Positions 20,861-30,380 of a stretch of 35,918 nt of DNA are shown one piece after another (the stretch's first letter is position 1; each line of letters opens with the position of its first letter). The notes beneath the pieces were generated by a model, which was not told where the DNA came from, did no database searches, and was given only the letters and a program-made list of their open reading frames with translations. The stretch comes from Flavobacteriaceae bacterium (GTDB lineage Bacteria > Bacteroidota > Bacteroidia > Flavobacteriales > Flavobacteriaceae): positions 1-35,918 of the forward strand of contig JAGSHF010000007.1 in NCBI GenBank assembly GCA_023954685.1. Direction: 5' to 3'. The position numbers and the translations under genes were made by a program.

Positions 20861-20876
20861 AGCTAAAAATGTGCCA
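20861..20876 (-). promoter_or_regulatory. Candidate sigma-54 (-24/-12) promoter upstream of groES
   Basis: Minus strand TGGCACATTTTTAGCT against consensus TGGCACGNNNNTTGCW: GG and GC at canonical spacing, about 50 nt from the groES ATG. Confidence 0.5.
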
Positions 20877-20908
20877 GTTTAAAAGAACTGACAAACTTTC
20901 AGAAACAA

Positions 20909-20939
20909 AAAAATGCCAACGTATTAGGTTGGCATTTTT
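20909..20939 (-). terminator. Terminator downstream of secG
   Basis: AAAAATGCCAAC-GTATTAG-GTTGGCATTTTT, 12-bp perfect stem with T tract on either strand. Confidence 0.85.
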
Positions 20940-20961
20940 GTAAGTCTAAATGATATTTTTA

Positions 20962-21327
20962 TTAGTTGCTATCATTACTAACGGGGTTAGTAGTTTCTGG
21001 CGTAGCAGCTTCCGTTGGAAGGTTAGTTGCAGGAATAGTCTGCTCTGTTGCGGCATCTTGATCCAATGCTTTTGATTCAATATCACCACCAGCTCTTGGG
21101 ATAGCTACATTAGATAATAATATTAAAGCTAACAACAATGTTGCTAAAGCCCATGTGCTCTTATCTAAAAAATCTGTTGTTTTTTTAACACCACCAATTT
21201 GTTGAGTGCCACCACCACCAAAAGAAGATGATAATCCACCACCTTTAGGGTTTTGCACCATAACGACTACGATTAATAAAAAGGCGACAATTACGATAAG
21301 GATTAAAAATATTGAAAACGTACTCAT
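20962..21327 (-). CDS. secG: Preprotein translocase subunit SecG
   Basis: 121 aa; 'VVVMVQNPKGGGLSSSFGGGGTQQIGGVKKTTDFLDKSTWALA'. Confidence 0.92.
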   Translation of the reverse strand: MSTFSIFLILIVIVAFLLIVVVMVQNPKGGGLSSSFGGGGTQQIGGVKKTTDFLDKSTWALATLLLALILLSNVAIPRAGGDIESKALDQDAATEQTIPATNLPTEAATPETTNPVSNDSN

Positions 21328-21340
21328 TATATTATATGTT

Positions 21341-22246
21341 TTATTCTTGTAATTCTTTTATTGCTTGAATTTGGTTTGCAAAGAAACTACTTTTTTCTGG
21401 ATATTTCAAACTTAATATTTTATAAGATTGAATGGCTTTTTTGTAATTTTTTTGCTCCAAATATATACGCGCAAGCGTTTCTGTCATTAACGAATCTGGT
21501 TCCGATTTCGTTGATATAGAAAGGTTGATAGGTTTACTGTCTTTTTTAACAGGTGCAATCTTTGGGTTGCTTGCAATGAATTTATCTATTAACTCTAACT
21601 TTTCTGTGATTGGTTTTTCAACTTCAGTAGAGGTGATTTCTGTATTTTCGTCTCGAATTATTGGTTTGAAACTCGTGATTTTTAACCATTCACCAAATGA
21701 ATGAATCTCATTTTTATTAAACTCAAAGGGCTTACCAATTTGGAGTTTAGTTTCTGGCGACAGTAAAGGTTCGACCATTTTGGTTTCGATGTGTGATCCA
21801 TCAACTTCAATAACATGATTTGAAGGTGTTGGTTTAACTTTAAATAAATCAGGATCTAATAGAGGTTCTGAATCCTTAATTTGCTGTTTTAAAGCGTCGT
21901 CAATAATGACACTTTTTTGAACCGAAATATCTTCAATATTAACATCAATATCTTTAAGGTGTTCTATGTTTTGCTGAATGTGTTTGGAGATTTCATTTTG
22001 CAGAAAAACTTCAGAAGTGATATAATCAAACAAAACACTTCTGTCTGTTGAATAAGCGGCTGTTGATTTTAATTCTTGATTGTATTTAAAACTTCCTTTT
22101 TGTTTTAATGCTTTAAGGTAAACTGCACGACCAGCTTGAAAGTATGGGTATTTATTTATTAATGCTTGAATTTCACTTAGCTGACTTGGATTTATTTTCC
22201 CTGGATGTTGAAGTAGATATGTGAGTTCGGTTGTATTCATTACCAT
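21341..22246 (-). CDS. TPR-like hypothetical protein
   Basis: 301 aa; C-terminal repeat-like 'ETLARIYLEQKNYKKAIQSYKILSLKYPEKSSFFANQI'; 7-nt overlap with lptE; alternative ATG at 22240. Confidence 0.65.
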   Translation of the reverse strand: MVMNTTELTYLLQHPGKINPSQLSEIQALINKYPYFQAGRAVYLKALKQKGSFKYNQELKSTAAYSTDRSVLFDYITSEVFLQNEISKHIQQNIEHLKDIDVNIEDISVQKSVIIDDALKQQIKDSEPLLDPDLFKVKPTPSNHVIEVDGSHIETKMVEPLLSPETKLQIGKPFEFNKNEIHSFGEWLKITSFKPIIRDENTEITSTEVEKPITEKLELIDKFIASNPKIAPVKKDSKPINLSISTKSEPDSLMTETLARIYLEQKNYKKAIQSYKILSLKYPEKSSFFANQIQAIKELQE

Positions 22247-22746
22247 TTTGCTAATGATGCATTAAAAATATCTTGAGTTATACGTTCAAAAATTTCGTCA
22301 TAAGCGGTAACTTTTTGCGCGCCAACAAGTAACTCACTGCCTTCGTAATCATAATAAAAAGAAAATCGTGTATCAAACTCGGCATCTGGATCGTTCTTGT
22401 CGAAAAAGCGAACTTGAACACCAATTGTCAATCGGTTTTGTGCTGCTTTATTATCTGAAGTCGCTGTTGTTGGCGAAATTCGATATTCAATAATCTCACC
22501 TTCATAAACTAAGTCACCATTATTTTTCACTAAGTCTAAACTGGTTTGATTTAGTAATAAATCTATTAAAGAATTAGTGAAAGCTCTATCTAATCCAGGT
22601 TCAATTAGTGGTGCGTTATTTTGAAAAAAATTAACTTGAAACGTTTTTGTTTCAGATGAAATCGATGCCCCTGTGAAAGAGTAGGCTCCACAACTTAAAA
22701 TAAGTGTTATTGCAATTAGTGGTAAAATGTATTTAAATACTTTCAT
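22240..22746 (-). CDS. lptE: LptE-family LPS-assembly lipoprotein
   Basis: Lipobox 'LILSCGAYSFTGASI', 'TLARAFTNSL'-type helix 'GLDRAFTNSLIDLLLNQT', 'YEGEIIEYRISPTTATSDNKAAQNRLTIGVQVRFFD'. Met10 of the ORF (22746) is the likelier start. Confidence 0.75.
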   Translation of the reverse strand: MKVFKYILPLIAITLILSCGAYSFTGASISSETKTFQVNFFQNNAPLIEPGLDRAFTNSLIDLLLNQTSLDLVKNNGDLVYEGEIIEYRISPTTATSDNKAAQNRLTIGVQVRFFDKNDPDAEFDTRFSFYYDYEGSELLVGAQKVTAYDEIFERITQDIFNASLAKW

Positions 22747-22762
22747 TAATTCAAATGCTTTT

Positions 22763-24028
22763 TTACAAATCAAATTGTTTGATTTTTCTATATAACGTAC
22801 GCTCGCTAATGCCTAATTCTGCTGCCGCTAATTTACGTTTTCCATTGTGACGTTCAAGAGATTTTTTAATTAATTCTAATTCTTTGTCATGTAAAGATAA
22901 AGTTTCTTCTTCCTCGATCTCTTCAGCGAAATGATATTTATCTTGCGTGTTGTCAATGATTTCAATTTCCGAGCGCTCTATTTCATTGTGAGATGGAATG
23001 GCCAAAACATCTTGATTTTCCTCTTTAGTGTCAGATTCTTCTTCGCCATAAATCTTTTGAATCAGTCCTTCGTTATTTTTTTGAACATCTTGAGCATTGC
23101 CACTTTTCATAAGTTCCATGGTTAGCTTTTTTAAATCGTTAAGATCGCTCTTCATGTCAAACAATACTTTATAGAGTATTTCTCGTTCATTGCTAAAATC
23201 ACTTTCTTTTTTTGACGTATTAATTACAGCTGGTAGATTTTGTCCCATTTCAGGGAGGTACTGTTTTAAAATGTCAGCAGTAATTAAACGATTATGTTCT
23301 AAAACTGAGATTTGCTCGGCAACATTTCGGAGCTGTCTAATATTACCACTCCATTTAAATTTTAATAGTAATGCAATGGCACTATCAGTTAGTTTTACCG
23401 TTGGCATTTTGTATTTTAATGCAAAATCACTTGCGAATTTTCGAAATAGTAAATGAATATCATCTTTTCGTAAACGTAAAGCAGGTAAATGGATTTCAAC
23501 CGTACTCAACCTATAATAAAGATCTTCTCTAAATTTCTCTTTCTCAATGGCATCAAACATATTTATGTTTGTAGCAGCTACAATACGGACATCCGTTTTT
23601 ATCACTTTACTAGATCCTACTTTTATAAATTCACCATTTTCTAAAACACGCAGCAAACGTACCTGTGTGGTTAATGGTAATTCGCCAACTTCATCTAAAA
23701 ATATGGTTCCCCCATCGGCCACTTCAAAATAACCTGATCGTGTTTGTGTAGCACCAGTAAATGCGCCTTTTTCATGTCCAAAAAGCTCACTGTCAATGGT
23801 GCCTTCGGGTATGGCTCCGCAGTTAACGGCAATGTATTTGCCATGTTTGCGATGTGATAATTGATGAATGATTTTTGGAAGACTTTCCTTTCCAACCCCG
23901 CTTTCACCGGTTACTAAAACCGAAATATCCGTTGGTGCAACACGGATAGCCTTTTCTATAGCACGGTTAAGTCCTGTGTCATTTCCAATGATTCCAAACC
24001 TTTGTTTTATTGCTTGAACTGATTCCAT
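22763..24028 (-). CDS. Sigma-54-dependent transcriptional activator (AAA+, Fis-type HTH, no N-terminal sensory domain)
   Basis: 421 aa; Walker A 'GESGVGKE', 'FGHEKGAFTGA', Walker B 'GGTIFLDEVGEL', C-terminal 'RHNGKRKLAAAELGISERTLYRKIKQF'. Confidence 0.95.
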   Translation of the reverse strand: MESVQAIKQRFGIIGNDTGLNRAIEKAIRVAPTDISVLVTGESGVGKESLPKIIHQLSHRKHGKYIAVNCGAIPEGTIDSELFGHEKGAFTGATQTRSGYFEVADGGTIFLDEVGELPLTTQVRLLRVLENGEFIKVGSSKVIKTDVRIVAATNINMFDAIEKEKFREDLYYRLSTVEIHLPALRLRKDDIHLLFRKFASDFALKYKMPTVKLTDSAIALLLKFKWSGNIRQLRNVAEQISVLEHNRLITADILKQYLPEMGQNLPAVINTSKKESDFSNEREILYKVLFDMKSDLNDLKKLTMELMKSGNAQDVQKNNEGLIQKIYGEEESDTKEENQDVLAIPSHNEIERSEIEIIDNTQDKYHFAEEIEEEETLSLHDKELELIKKSLERHNGKRKLAAAELGISERTLYRKIKQFDL

Positions 24029-24130
24029 ATGTGTTTCCTGTTTAGACAGGGTTATTTATTTTTAGTGAAACTACTACCATGAGCATGGTCGAGAGATTTT
24101 ATTACGCTCTCAACGACGTTCCACCAGATA

Positions 24131-25582
24131 TTAATTGTTTTCTGAGTACCCAATGGCGTCACCTATAAGTGTAGCACTAGTACAATTTGTTATGTTAACA
24201 TTTACTAAATCTCCAACTTTATACTGTTTTTTAGGAAATACCGCCACAATGTTTTGAGATGTACGTCCTGACCATTGATCATTAGATTTTTTGGATTCAC
24301 GCTCAATAAGTACTTCAACGGTAGTGTTTAAATATGCTTTGGTTTTAATTTCACTATGCTCACGTTGTAATTGTACAATTTCGGCAAGACGACGTTTTTT
24401 AACATCTTCGGGAATATCATCTTCCATTTTGCGCTCAGCCATAGTTCCTGGTCGTTCAGAATAGGTGAACATATAACCAAAATTATACTTAACATATTCC
24501 ATAAGGCTTAATGTGTCTAGATGATCTTGTTCGGTTTCTGTAGGGAAACCAGCAATTAAATCTTGACTAATAGCACTGTTAGGCAAGATGCGTCTTATGT
24601 TATCAATAAGTTCAAAATAGGCTTCACGAGTATGTAAACGATTCATTTCTTTAAGAATGCGATTACTACCACTTTGAACTGGCAAATGAATATGTTTACA
24701 AATGTTATTATACTTTGCCATGGTCTCAATAACATCTAATGTTAAATCCTGAGGATTAGATGTTGAAAAGCGAATTCGCATTTTTGGTTGTGCTTTTGCA
24801 CAAATTTCTAACAACTGTGAAAAGTTAACAGCGGTGGCTTTTTGCATTTCCGTTGCTTTAACAAAATCTTTTTTAAGCCCTCCACCATACCATAAATAGC
24901 TATCTACATTTTGACCCAAAAGTGTAATTTCTTTATAGCCTCTATTCCAAAGATCATTGACTTCTTCAATTATACTGTGAGGATCACGACTTCGTTCACG
25001 TCCACGGGTAAAAGGAACTACACAGAACGTGCACATGTTATCACAGCCTCGAGTAATTGAAACAAAAGCGGTGACGCCGTTTGTATTCAATCTTACGGGT
25101 GCAATGTCACCATATGTTTCTTCTTTGGAAAGAATAACATTAATTGCATCTCTACCTTCATCAACTTCGGCCAAAAGATTTGGTAAATCTTTGTAGGCGT
25201 CTGGACCAACAACAAGGTCTACGATTTTTTCTTCCTCTAAAAATTTAGTTTTTAAACGTTCGGCCATACAACCAAGAACGCCAACTTTCATTTTAGGGTT
25301 AATGCGTTTTACAGCATTGTATTTTTCTAAACGTTTTCTAACAGTTTGTTCTGCTTTGTCCCTAATAGAGCATGTATTTACTAATACCAAATCGGCATCT
25401 TCAAGATTCTGTGTGGTGTTAAATCCCTCATTAGATAAAATTGAAGCTACAATTTCGCTATCGCTAAAATTCATAGCACAGCCGTAACTCTCTATGAAAA
25501 GCTTGCGTGTGTTTTTTTCTTTAGCGTCTAAAATAAGATTTTCACCTTGTTTGCTCTCGTCAATAATCTTCTCCATATTCAT
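24131..25582 (-). CDS. miaB: tRNA-2-methylthio-N6-dimethylallyladenosine synthase
   Basis: '[22 protein letters not shown]', '[24 protein letters not shown]', '[16 protein letters not shown]'. ORF runs to 25648 from TTG within a TAnnTTTG box; MNMEK start at 25582 is more plausible. Confidence 0.95.
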   Translation of the reverse strand: MNMEKIIDESKQGENLILDAKEKNTRKLFIESYGCAMNFSDSEIVASILSNEGFNTTQNLEDADLVLVNTCSIRDKAEQTVRKRLEKYNAVKRINPKMKVGVLGCMAERLKTKFLEEEKIVDLVVGPDAYKDLPNLLAEVDEGRDAINVILSKEETYGDIAPVRLNTNGVTAFVSITRGCDNMCTFCVVPFTRGRERSRDPHSIIEEVNDLWNRGYKEITLLGQNVDSYLWYGGGLKKDFVKATEMQKATAVNFSQLLEICAKAQPKMRIRFSTSNPQDLTLDVIETMAKYNNICKHIHLPVQSGSNRILKEMNRLHTREAYFELIDNIRRILPNSAISQDLIAGFPTETEQDHLDTLSLMEYVKYNFGYMFTYSERPGTMAERKMEDDIPEDVKKRRLAEIVQLQREHSEIKTKAYLNTTVEVLIERESKKSNDQWSGRTSQNIVAVFPKKQYKVGDLVNVNITNCTSATLIGDAIGYSENN

Positions 25583-25637
25583 TTCCCAAGAAATCGGGAA
25601 TCTTTTTAATTGAAATAGTGATTTGTCAATAAGTGTG

Positions 25638-25645
25638 CAAAGATA
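25638..25645 (-). promoter_or_regulatory. Candidate -7 box TATCTTTG for miaB
   Basis: Minus strand TATCTTTG with TTTG (plus 25667-25670) 21 nt upstream, resembling TTTG-N19-21-TAnnTTTG. Confidence 0.55.
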
Positions 25646-25700
25646 CAATTAATTTAGCTTTTGTGACAAAGTGGCAGTGTGTAAAATTTTTAAGTTTAAT

Positions 25701-25708
25701 TACATTTG
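25701..25708 (+). promoter_or_regulatory. Candidate -7 box TACATTTG
   Basis: Exact TAnnTTTG match 19 nt upstream of the ATG at 25728. Confidence 0.45.
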
Positions 25709-25727
25709 AGGCCTAATTATATTAATA

Positions 25728-26477
25728 ATGACCTTTATAGAAATAGAGAAAAAAATTAAGCAATCTGCATACTTGGATTTTGGAAATGTTTTAGATCAAA
25801 CTTTAAAACTGTTTAAAGAGGTTTGGTTAAAAGGATTTTTAATGATTGCTGTAATACTAGTATTAGGGTTTGGAATAACGCTGCTGTTTACTAATATAGG
25901 ATTGGGATCTAGGTCTTATTTGCTAGATTGGGAAAGTGGAATTAATTTGTATTCGGCATTCACATTAAATTCGTTATACAGTTTACCACAAACTATTTTA
26001 CTTTCCTCAATTATGATAGGTGCCTTGGCAGGTTTTTATCGAAATTGCAGACAGGCAGATTTGAACCAAATTCAGAATGAGGATATGTTCTATTTTTTTA
26101 AAAGTAAATACATAAGTAAGTTGCTTTCTTTGGGAATGATTTATGCCATTTTAGCGGCGGCGGCCCAAGCATTGTTTCTTTTACCTTATATATATGTCTT
26201 TGTGCCACTGTCTTTTTTTTCGGTCATATTTGCATTTAATGAAGACTTGAGTGAAGCTGAAATTGTTAAATTGAGTTTTATATTAGGAACAAAAAAATGG
26301 TTCTTAACGTTTGGTTTGCTATTTATTATGGGTGTTATTGCGTGTCTAGGCTTGGTAGCCTGTGGTGTTGGCGTTTTTTTTACGATGTCAATTGTTTATA
26401 TACCGGTGTACTTTGTTTATCGCGATGTTGTAGGCTTTAGCGACGATGATGATATTATGAAAATAGGAACAGAATAA
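25728..26477 (+). CDS. Polytopic membrane protein of unknown function
   Basis: 249 aa with several hydrophobic segments, e.g. 'GFLMIAVILVLGFGITLLF', 'LTFGLLFIMGVIACLGLVACGVGVFFTMSIVYIPVYFV'. Confidence 0.6.
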   Translation: MTFIEIEKKIKQSAYLDFGNVLDQTLKLFKEVWLKGFLMIAVILVLGFGITLLFTNIGLGSRSYLLDWESGINLYSAFTLNSLYSLPQTILLSSIMIGALAGFYRNCRQADLNQIQNEDMFYFFKSKYISKLLSLGMIYAILAAAAQALFLLPYIYVFVPLSFFSVIFAFNEDLSEAEIVKLSFILGTKKWFLTFGLLFIMGVIACLGLVACGVGVFFTMSIVYIPVYFVYRDVVGFSDDDDIMKIGTE

Positions 26478-26598
26478 ATAAGAGGTAAATTAAAAATAAG
26501 TAAGCTTTAATAATTCAACCGATCTATGGTTTTGTTTTTTAAGCATGAAATCTTAAGCATATTAAAATATAAATTAGGATGTTATATTTTTTTTGATA

Positions 26599-26606
26599 TA
26601 CATTTG
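26599..26606 (+). promoter_or_regulatory. Candidate -7 box TACATTTG for topA
   Basis: Exact TAnnTTTG match 19 nt upstream of the topA ATG. Confidence 0.45.
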
Positions 26607-26625
26607 TAGCGTTAAAAAATGAATA

Positions 26626-29142
26626 ATGGCGAAGAATTTAGTGATAGTTGAGTCACCTGCAAAGGCAAAAACCATAGAAAAATTTCTTGGAAAAGATTTT
26701 ATTGTTGAATCCAGTTTTGGGCATATAGCAGATTTACCTTCAAAGGAGTTAGGTGTTGATGTTGATGGTGATTTTAAACCTAAATATGAGGTTTCACAAG
26801 ACAAAAAAGCGATTGTAAAAAAACTGAAGGAATTAGCGAAAAAAGCAGAAACGGTTTGGCTCGCTAGTGATGAGGATCGTGAAGGAGAGGCTATTGCATG
26901 GCATTTGGCAGAGTCATTAAAATTAGATAAAGATAAGATTAAACGAATTGTTTTTCACGAAATCACTAAAACGGCAATTCAAAAAGCAGTAGAAAACCCA
27001 AGAGATATAGATTATAATTTGGTTGATGCACAGCAAGCACGTCGTGTTTTAGACAGAATTGTTGGGTATGAACTTTCTCCTGTGCTTTGGAGAAAAGTAA
27101 AAGGAGGTTTGTCTGCAGGACGTGTGCAATCGGTTTCGGTGAGGCTAATTGTAGAACGTGAACGTGATATACAGGGGTTTAATCCAGTGGCGTCCTATAG
27201 AATTGATGCAGAATTTTCAAATGAAGCAGGTCAAAGTTTTAAAGCGAAGTTGCCTAAAAATTTCTCAACTAAGAAGGAGGCCTATGCGTTTTTAGAGTCG
27301 AATGCATCTGCAGATTTTAAAGTGTCAAGTTTAGATAAAAAACCAGCTAAAAAATCTCCGGCTGCACCATTTACAACGTCTACATTACAGCAAGAAGCTG
27401 CGAGAAAACTCTATTTTTCGGTAAGTAAAACCATGACCATAGCACAACGATTATATGAGGCGGGTTTAATTACTTATATGAGAACAGATAGTGTAAACTT
27501 ATCTGATGAAGCAAGAAAAGGAGCGCAATCTGAAATTGATTCGGCTTATGGATCTCAATACAGCAAACCAAGAAATTATAAAGGCAAGTCTAAAGGCGCT
27601 CAAGAAGCCCATGAGGCTATTCGTCCAACTGATTTTTCAATTCATAAGGTGGAAATAGATTATGATCAAGCACGACTGTATGAGCTTATATGGAAGCGTG
27701 CTATTTCTTCTCAAATGAGTGATGCCCAATTGGAGCGTACAAATATTAAAATTGGAGCATCTTCACATAATGAAGTGTTTACTGCTAATGGTGAGGTAAT
27801 TACTTTTGACGGCTTTTTAAAAGTGTATTTGGAAAGTACAGATGATGAAAATGAAGAACAAGATGGGATGTTGCCAGCTATGAAGGTGAATGAAACCCTT
27901 CTCAATAAATACATTACAGCAACGGAACGTTATACACGTGCACCTGCAAGATTTACAGAAGCTTCCTTAGTTAAAAAATTGGAAGAACTTGGAATTGGTA
28001 GACCATCGACATATGCGCCTACAATTTCAACAATTCAGAATAGAAATTATGTTGAAAAAGGGACGGTAGAGGGCGAAGCACGTAATTATACACAACTAAC
28101 TCTAGAAAGCGGTATTGTTCAAGATAAATTGTTGTCGGAAAAAGTAGGGTCGGATAAAGGGAAACTAGTCCCAACAGATATTGGAATGATAGTGACCGAT
28201 TTCTTGGTGAATCATTTTGAGAGTATTTTGGACTATAATTTTACGGCGAAAGTTGAGAATCAATTTGATGATATTGCCGATGGTAAGGAGGATTGGACTG
28301 AAATGATGAAGAACTTTTATAAAGATTTTCATCCACAAGTTGAAGATGTTGCGGCCAATGCGAATAGAGAATCTGGAGAGCGCATTTTAGGAACAGATCC
28401 TAAAACGGGAAAACAAGTAAGTGTAAGGCTCGGTAAATTTGGACCAATGGTTCAAGTAGGTACTGTTGATGACGAGGAAAAACCGACATTTGCAAGTTTG
28501 AGTCCAGATCAACAACTTACTACCATTACATTTGAACAAGCAATGGACTTGTTTCAGCTTCCAAAAGATTTGGGGGTTTATGAAGATGAAGATGTACAAG
28601 TTAATAATGGTCGCTTTGGGCCTTATGTGAAATTTGGAAAAACATATGTTTCTTTACCTAAAGGCACAGACCCATTAACGGTTGAAATGGATGATGCTAT
28701 TGTTTTGATAAAAGAGAAACAAAAGGCAGATGCTCCTATATATATGTATGATGATTTACCAGTTCAAAAAGGTAAAGGGCGTTTTGGGCCATTTATAAAG
28801 TGGAACAATATGTTTATTAACGTCAATAAAAAATACGATTGGGATAATTTATCTGATACCGATATCATAACTTTGATTGAGGATAAAATACAAAAAGAAA
28901 AGGATAAATTGATCCACCACTGGGAGGCCGAAGGTATTCGTGTAGAAAAGGCTAGATGGGGCAGGCATAATATCCTAAAAGGGAAACAAAAGGTAGAACT
29001 TGCAAAGACCATTGATGTAAGTGAAATGAGTTTAGAGGAAGCACAAGCTCATCTTGAGAAAAATGCACCCAAAAAGAAAGCGGCTAAAAAGAAAGCACCT
29101 AAAAAGAAAACTACAACAAAAACAACCTCAAAAAAGAAGTAG
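26626..29142 (+). CDS. topA: DNA topoisomerase I with Lys-rich C-terminal tail
   Basis: 838 aa; 'LVIVESPAKAKTIEKFLGKDF', 'LASDEDREGEAIAWHL', catalytic-Tyr context 'AGLITYMRTDS', tail KKKAAKKKAPKKKTTTKTTSKKK. Confidence 0.97.
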   Translation: MAKNLVIVESPAKAKTIEKFLGKDFIVESSFGHIADLPSKELGVDVDGDFKPKYEVSQDKKAIVKKLKELAKKAETVWLASDEDREGEAIAWHLAESLKLDKDKIKRIVFHEITKTAIQKAVENPRDIDYNLVDAQQARRVLDRIVGYELSPVLWRKVKGGLSAGRVQSVSVRLIVERERDIQGFNPVASYRIDAEFSNEAGQSFKAKLPKNFSTKKEAYAFLESNASADFKVSSLDKKPAKKSPAAPFTTSTLQQEAARKLYFSVSKTMTIAQRLYEAGLITYMRTDSVNLSDEARKGAQSEIDSAYGSQYSKPRNYKGKSKGAQEAHEAIRPTDFSIHKVEIDYDQARLYELIWKRAISSQMSDAQLERTNIKIGASSHNEVFTANGEVITFDGFLKVYLESTDDENEEQDGMLPAMKVNETLLNKYITATERYTRAPARFTEASLVKKLEELGIGRPSTYAPTISTIQNRNYVEKGTVEGEARNYTQLTLESGIVQDKLLSEKVGSDKGKLVPTDIGMIVTDFLVNHFESILDYNFTAKVENQFDDIADGKEDWTEMMKNFYKDFHPQVEDVAANANRESGERILGTDPKTGKQVSVRLGKFGPMVQVGTVDDEEKPTFASLSPDQQLTTITFEQAMDLFQLPKDLGVYEDEDVQVNNGRFGPYVKFGKTYVSLPKGTDPLTVEMDDAIVLIKEKQKADAPIYMYDDLPVQKGKGRFGPFIKWNNMFINVNKKYDWDNLSDTDIITLIEDKIQKEKDKLIHHWEAEGIRVEKARWGRHNILKGKQKVELAKTIDVSEMSLEEAQAHLEKNAPKKKAAKKKAPKKKTTTKTTSKKK

Positions 29143-29145
29143 CAC

Positions 29146-30312
29146 ATGAATTTTAATTTTCTTACTCCAGTACCAGATTTGGTTTTAGCGCATAATGAGC
29201 TTTTGTCAACTCAAGTGCTCGGAAGGAAATTGAAAATTCATTCAGAGCAACAAGGTTTTCCAGATCTTGATGACGTAAAAATAGCTATTGTAGGTGTGCT
29301 TGAGAACCGGAATGACGTTAATTATATAGGAGAACCTTTTCAGCTTAATGAAATAAGAAAATCATTATATGCGCTATTTCCTGGAAATTGGTATCTCAAT
29401 GCTGCTGATTTAGGTGATATCCAAAGTGGAGAAAGTGTAGAAGATACATATTATGCCTTACGCACCATAATCAATGTCCTTTTAGAAAAAAATATTATTC
29501 CTATTATTATAGGAGGAAGTCAAGACTTAACTTATGCCAATTATAGAGCCTATGATGATTTCATGCCTATGGTTAATATCGTTAATATTGATAGTAATTT
29601 CGATCTTGGTGATTCTGCAAAGCCTATAAAAAATAACAGTTTTTTAGGTAAAATTATTTTGGAGCAACCATATAACTTATTTAACTATTCTACTTTAGGC
29701 TATCAAACCTATTTTAATTCGCAAGAAGAAATAGATTTGATGGATAAATTATATTTTGAAGCCTATAGACTTGGTGAAGTGATAAATAACATTAATTTTG
29801 TAGAACCTATTATGAGGGATGCTAATATAGTTAGTATGGACTTAAGTAGTGTACGCTCCTCTGAGCTCAGTTCAAAACAAAAATATTCTCCCAATGGTTT
29901 TGATGGTAAAGAGATATGTGCAATAGCAAGATATGCTGGAATAAGTAATAAAGTATCATCTTTTGGTGTTTATGAATATAAGCCTTCAAAGGATGACCAA
30001 GCAACATCAATGTTGATGGCGCAAGTTATCTGGTACTTTATTGAAGGCGTCAATTGTAGAATTACAGATGATGATTTTTCAGATGCTGCGAGTTATCAAA
30101 AATTTACAGTATTAATAGATGATGACGAATTGATATTCTATAAAAGCAACAAAACTGGTCGCTGGTGGATTGAGATTCCTTTTTTGCCAAATGTTAATAA
30201 TAAATTAAAGAGACACACGTTATTACCTTGCATGCATGAAGATTATATTGCTGCAACCAAAGGGAAGATCCCAGAGCGTTGGTATAAAGCTTTTAAGAAA
30301 AATAGCATTTAA
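29146..30312 (+). CDS. Arginase/formimidoylglutamase-fold protein with degenerate metal site
   Basis: 388 aa; ureohydrolase-like 'VLLEKNIIPIIIGGSQDLTYANYRAY', 'VNIVNIDSNFDLGD', 'NIVSMDLSSVRSSE...SPNGFDGKEICAIARYAGIS', starts 3 bp after the topA stop. Confidence 0.75.
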   Translation: MNFNFLTPVPDLVLAHNELLSTQVLGRKLKIHSEQQGFPDLDDVKIAIVGVLENRNDVNYIGEPFQLNEIRKSLYALFPGNWYLNAADLGDIQSGESVEDTYYALRTIINVLLEKNIIPIIIGGSQDLTYANYRAYDDFMPMVNIVNIDSNFDLGDSAKPIKNNSFLGKIILEQPYNLFNYSTLGYQTYFNSQEEIDLMDKLYFEAYRLGEVINNINFVEPIMRDANIVSMDLSSVRSSELSSKQKYSPNGFDGKEICAIARYAGISNKVSSFGVYEYKPSKDDQATSMLMAQVIWYFIEGVNCRITDDDFSDAASYQKFTVLIDDDELIFYKSNKTGRWWIEIPFLPNVNNKLKRHTLLPCMHEDYIAATKGKIPERWYKAFKKNSI

Positions 30313-30340
30313 TAGAAGGTAAATCTTGTATAATTCATCG

Positions 30341-30380
30341 ATGAAATGCACTTTTTTAGGACAAAATGCATTTTTTTTGG
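30341..30380 (+). repeat. 20-bp imperfect tandem repeat upstream of gldK
   Basis: ATGAAATGCACTTTTTTAGG / ACAAAATGCATTTTTTTTGG, 16/20 identical. Confidence 0.6.

Noticed and set aside
29050-29142. Lys/Ala-rich repetitive end of topA
   Set aside because: Low-complexity basic tails are common in topoisomerase I and DNA-binding proteins; not a separate element.
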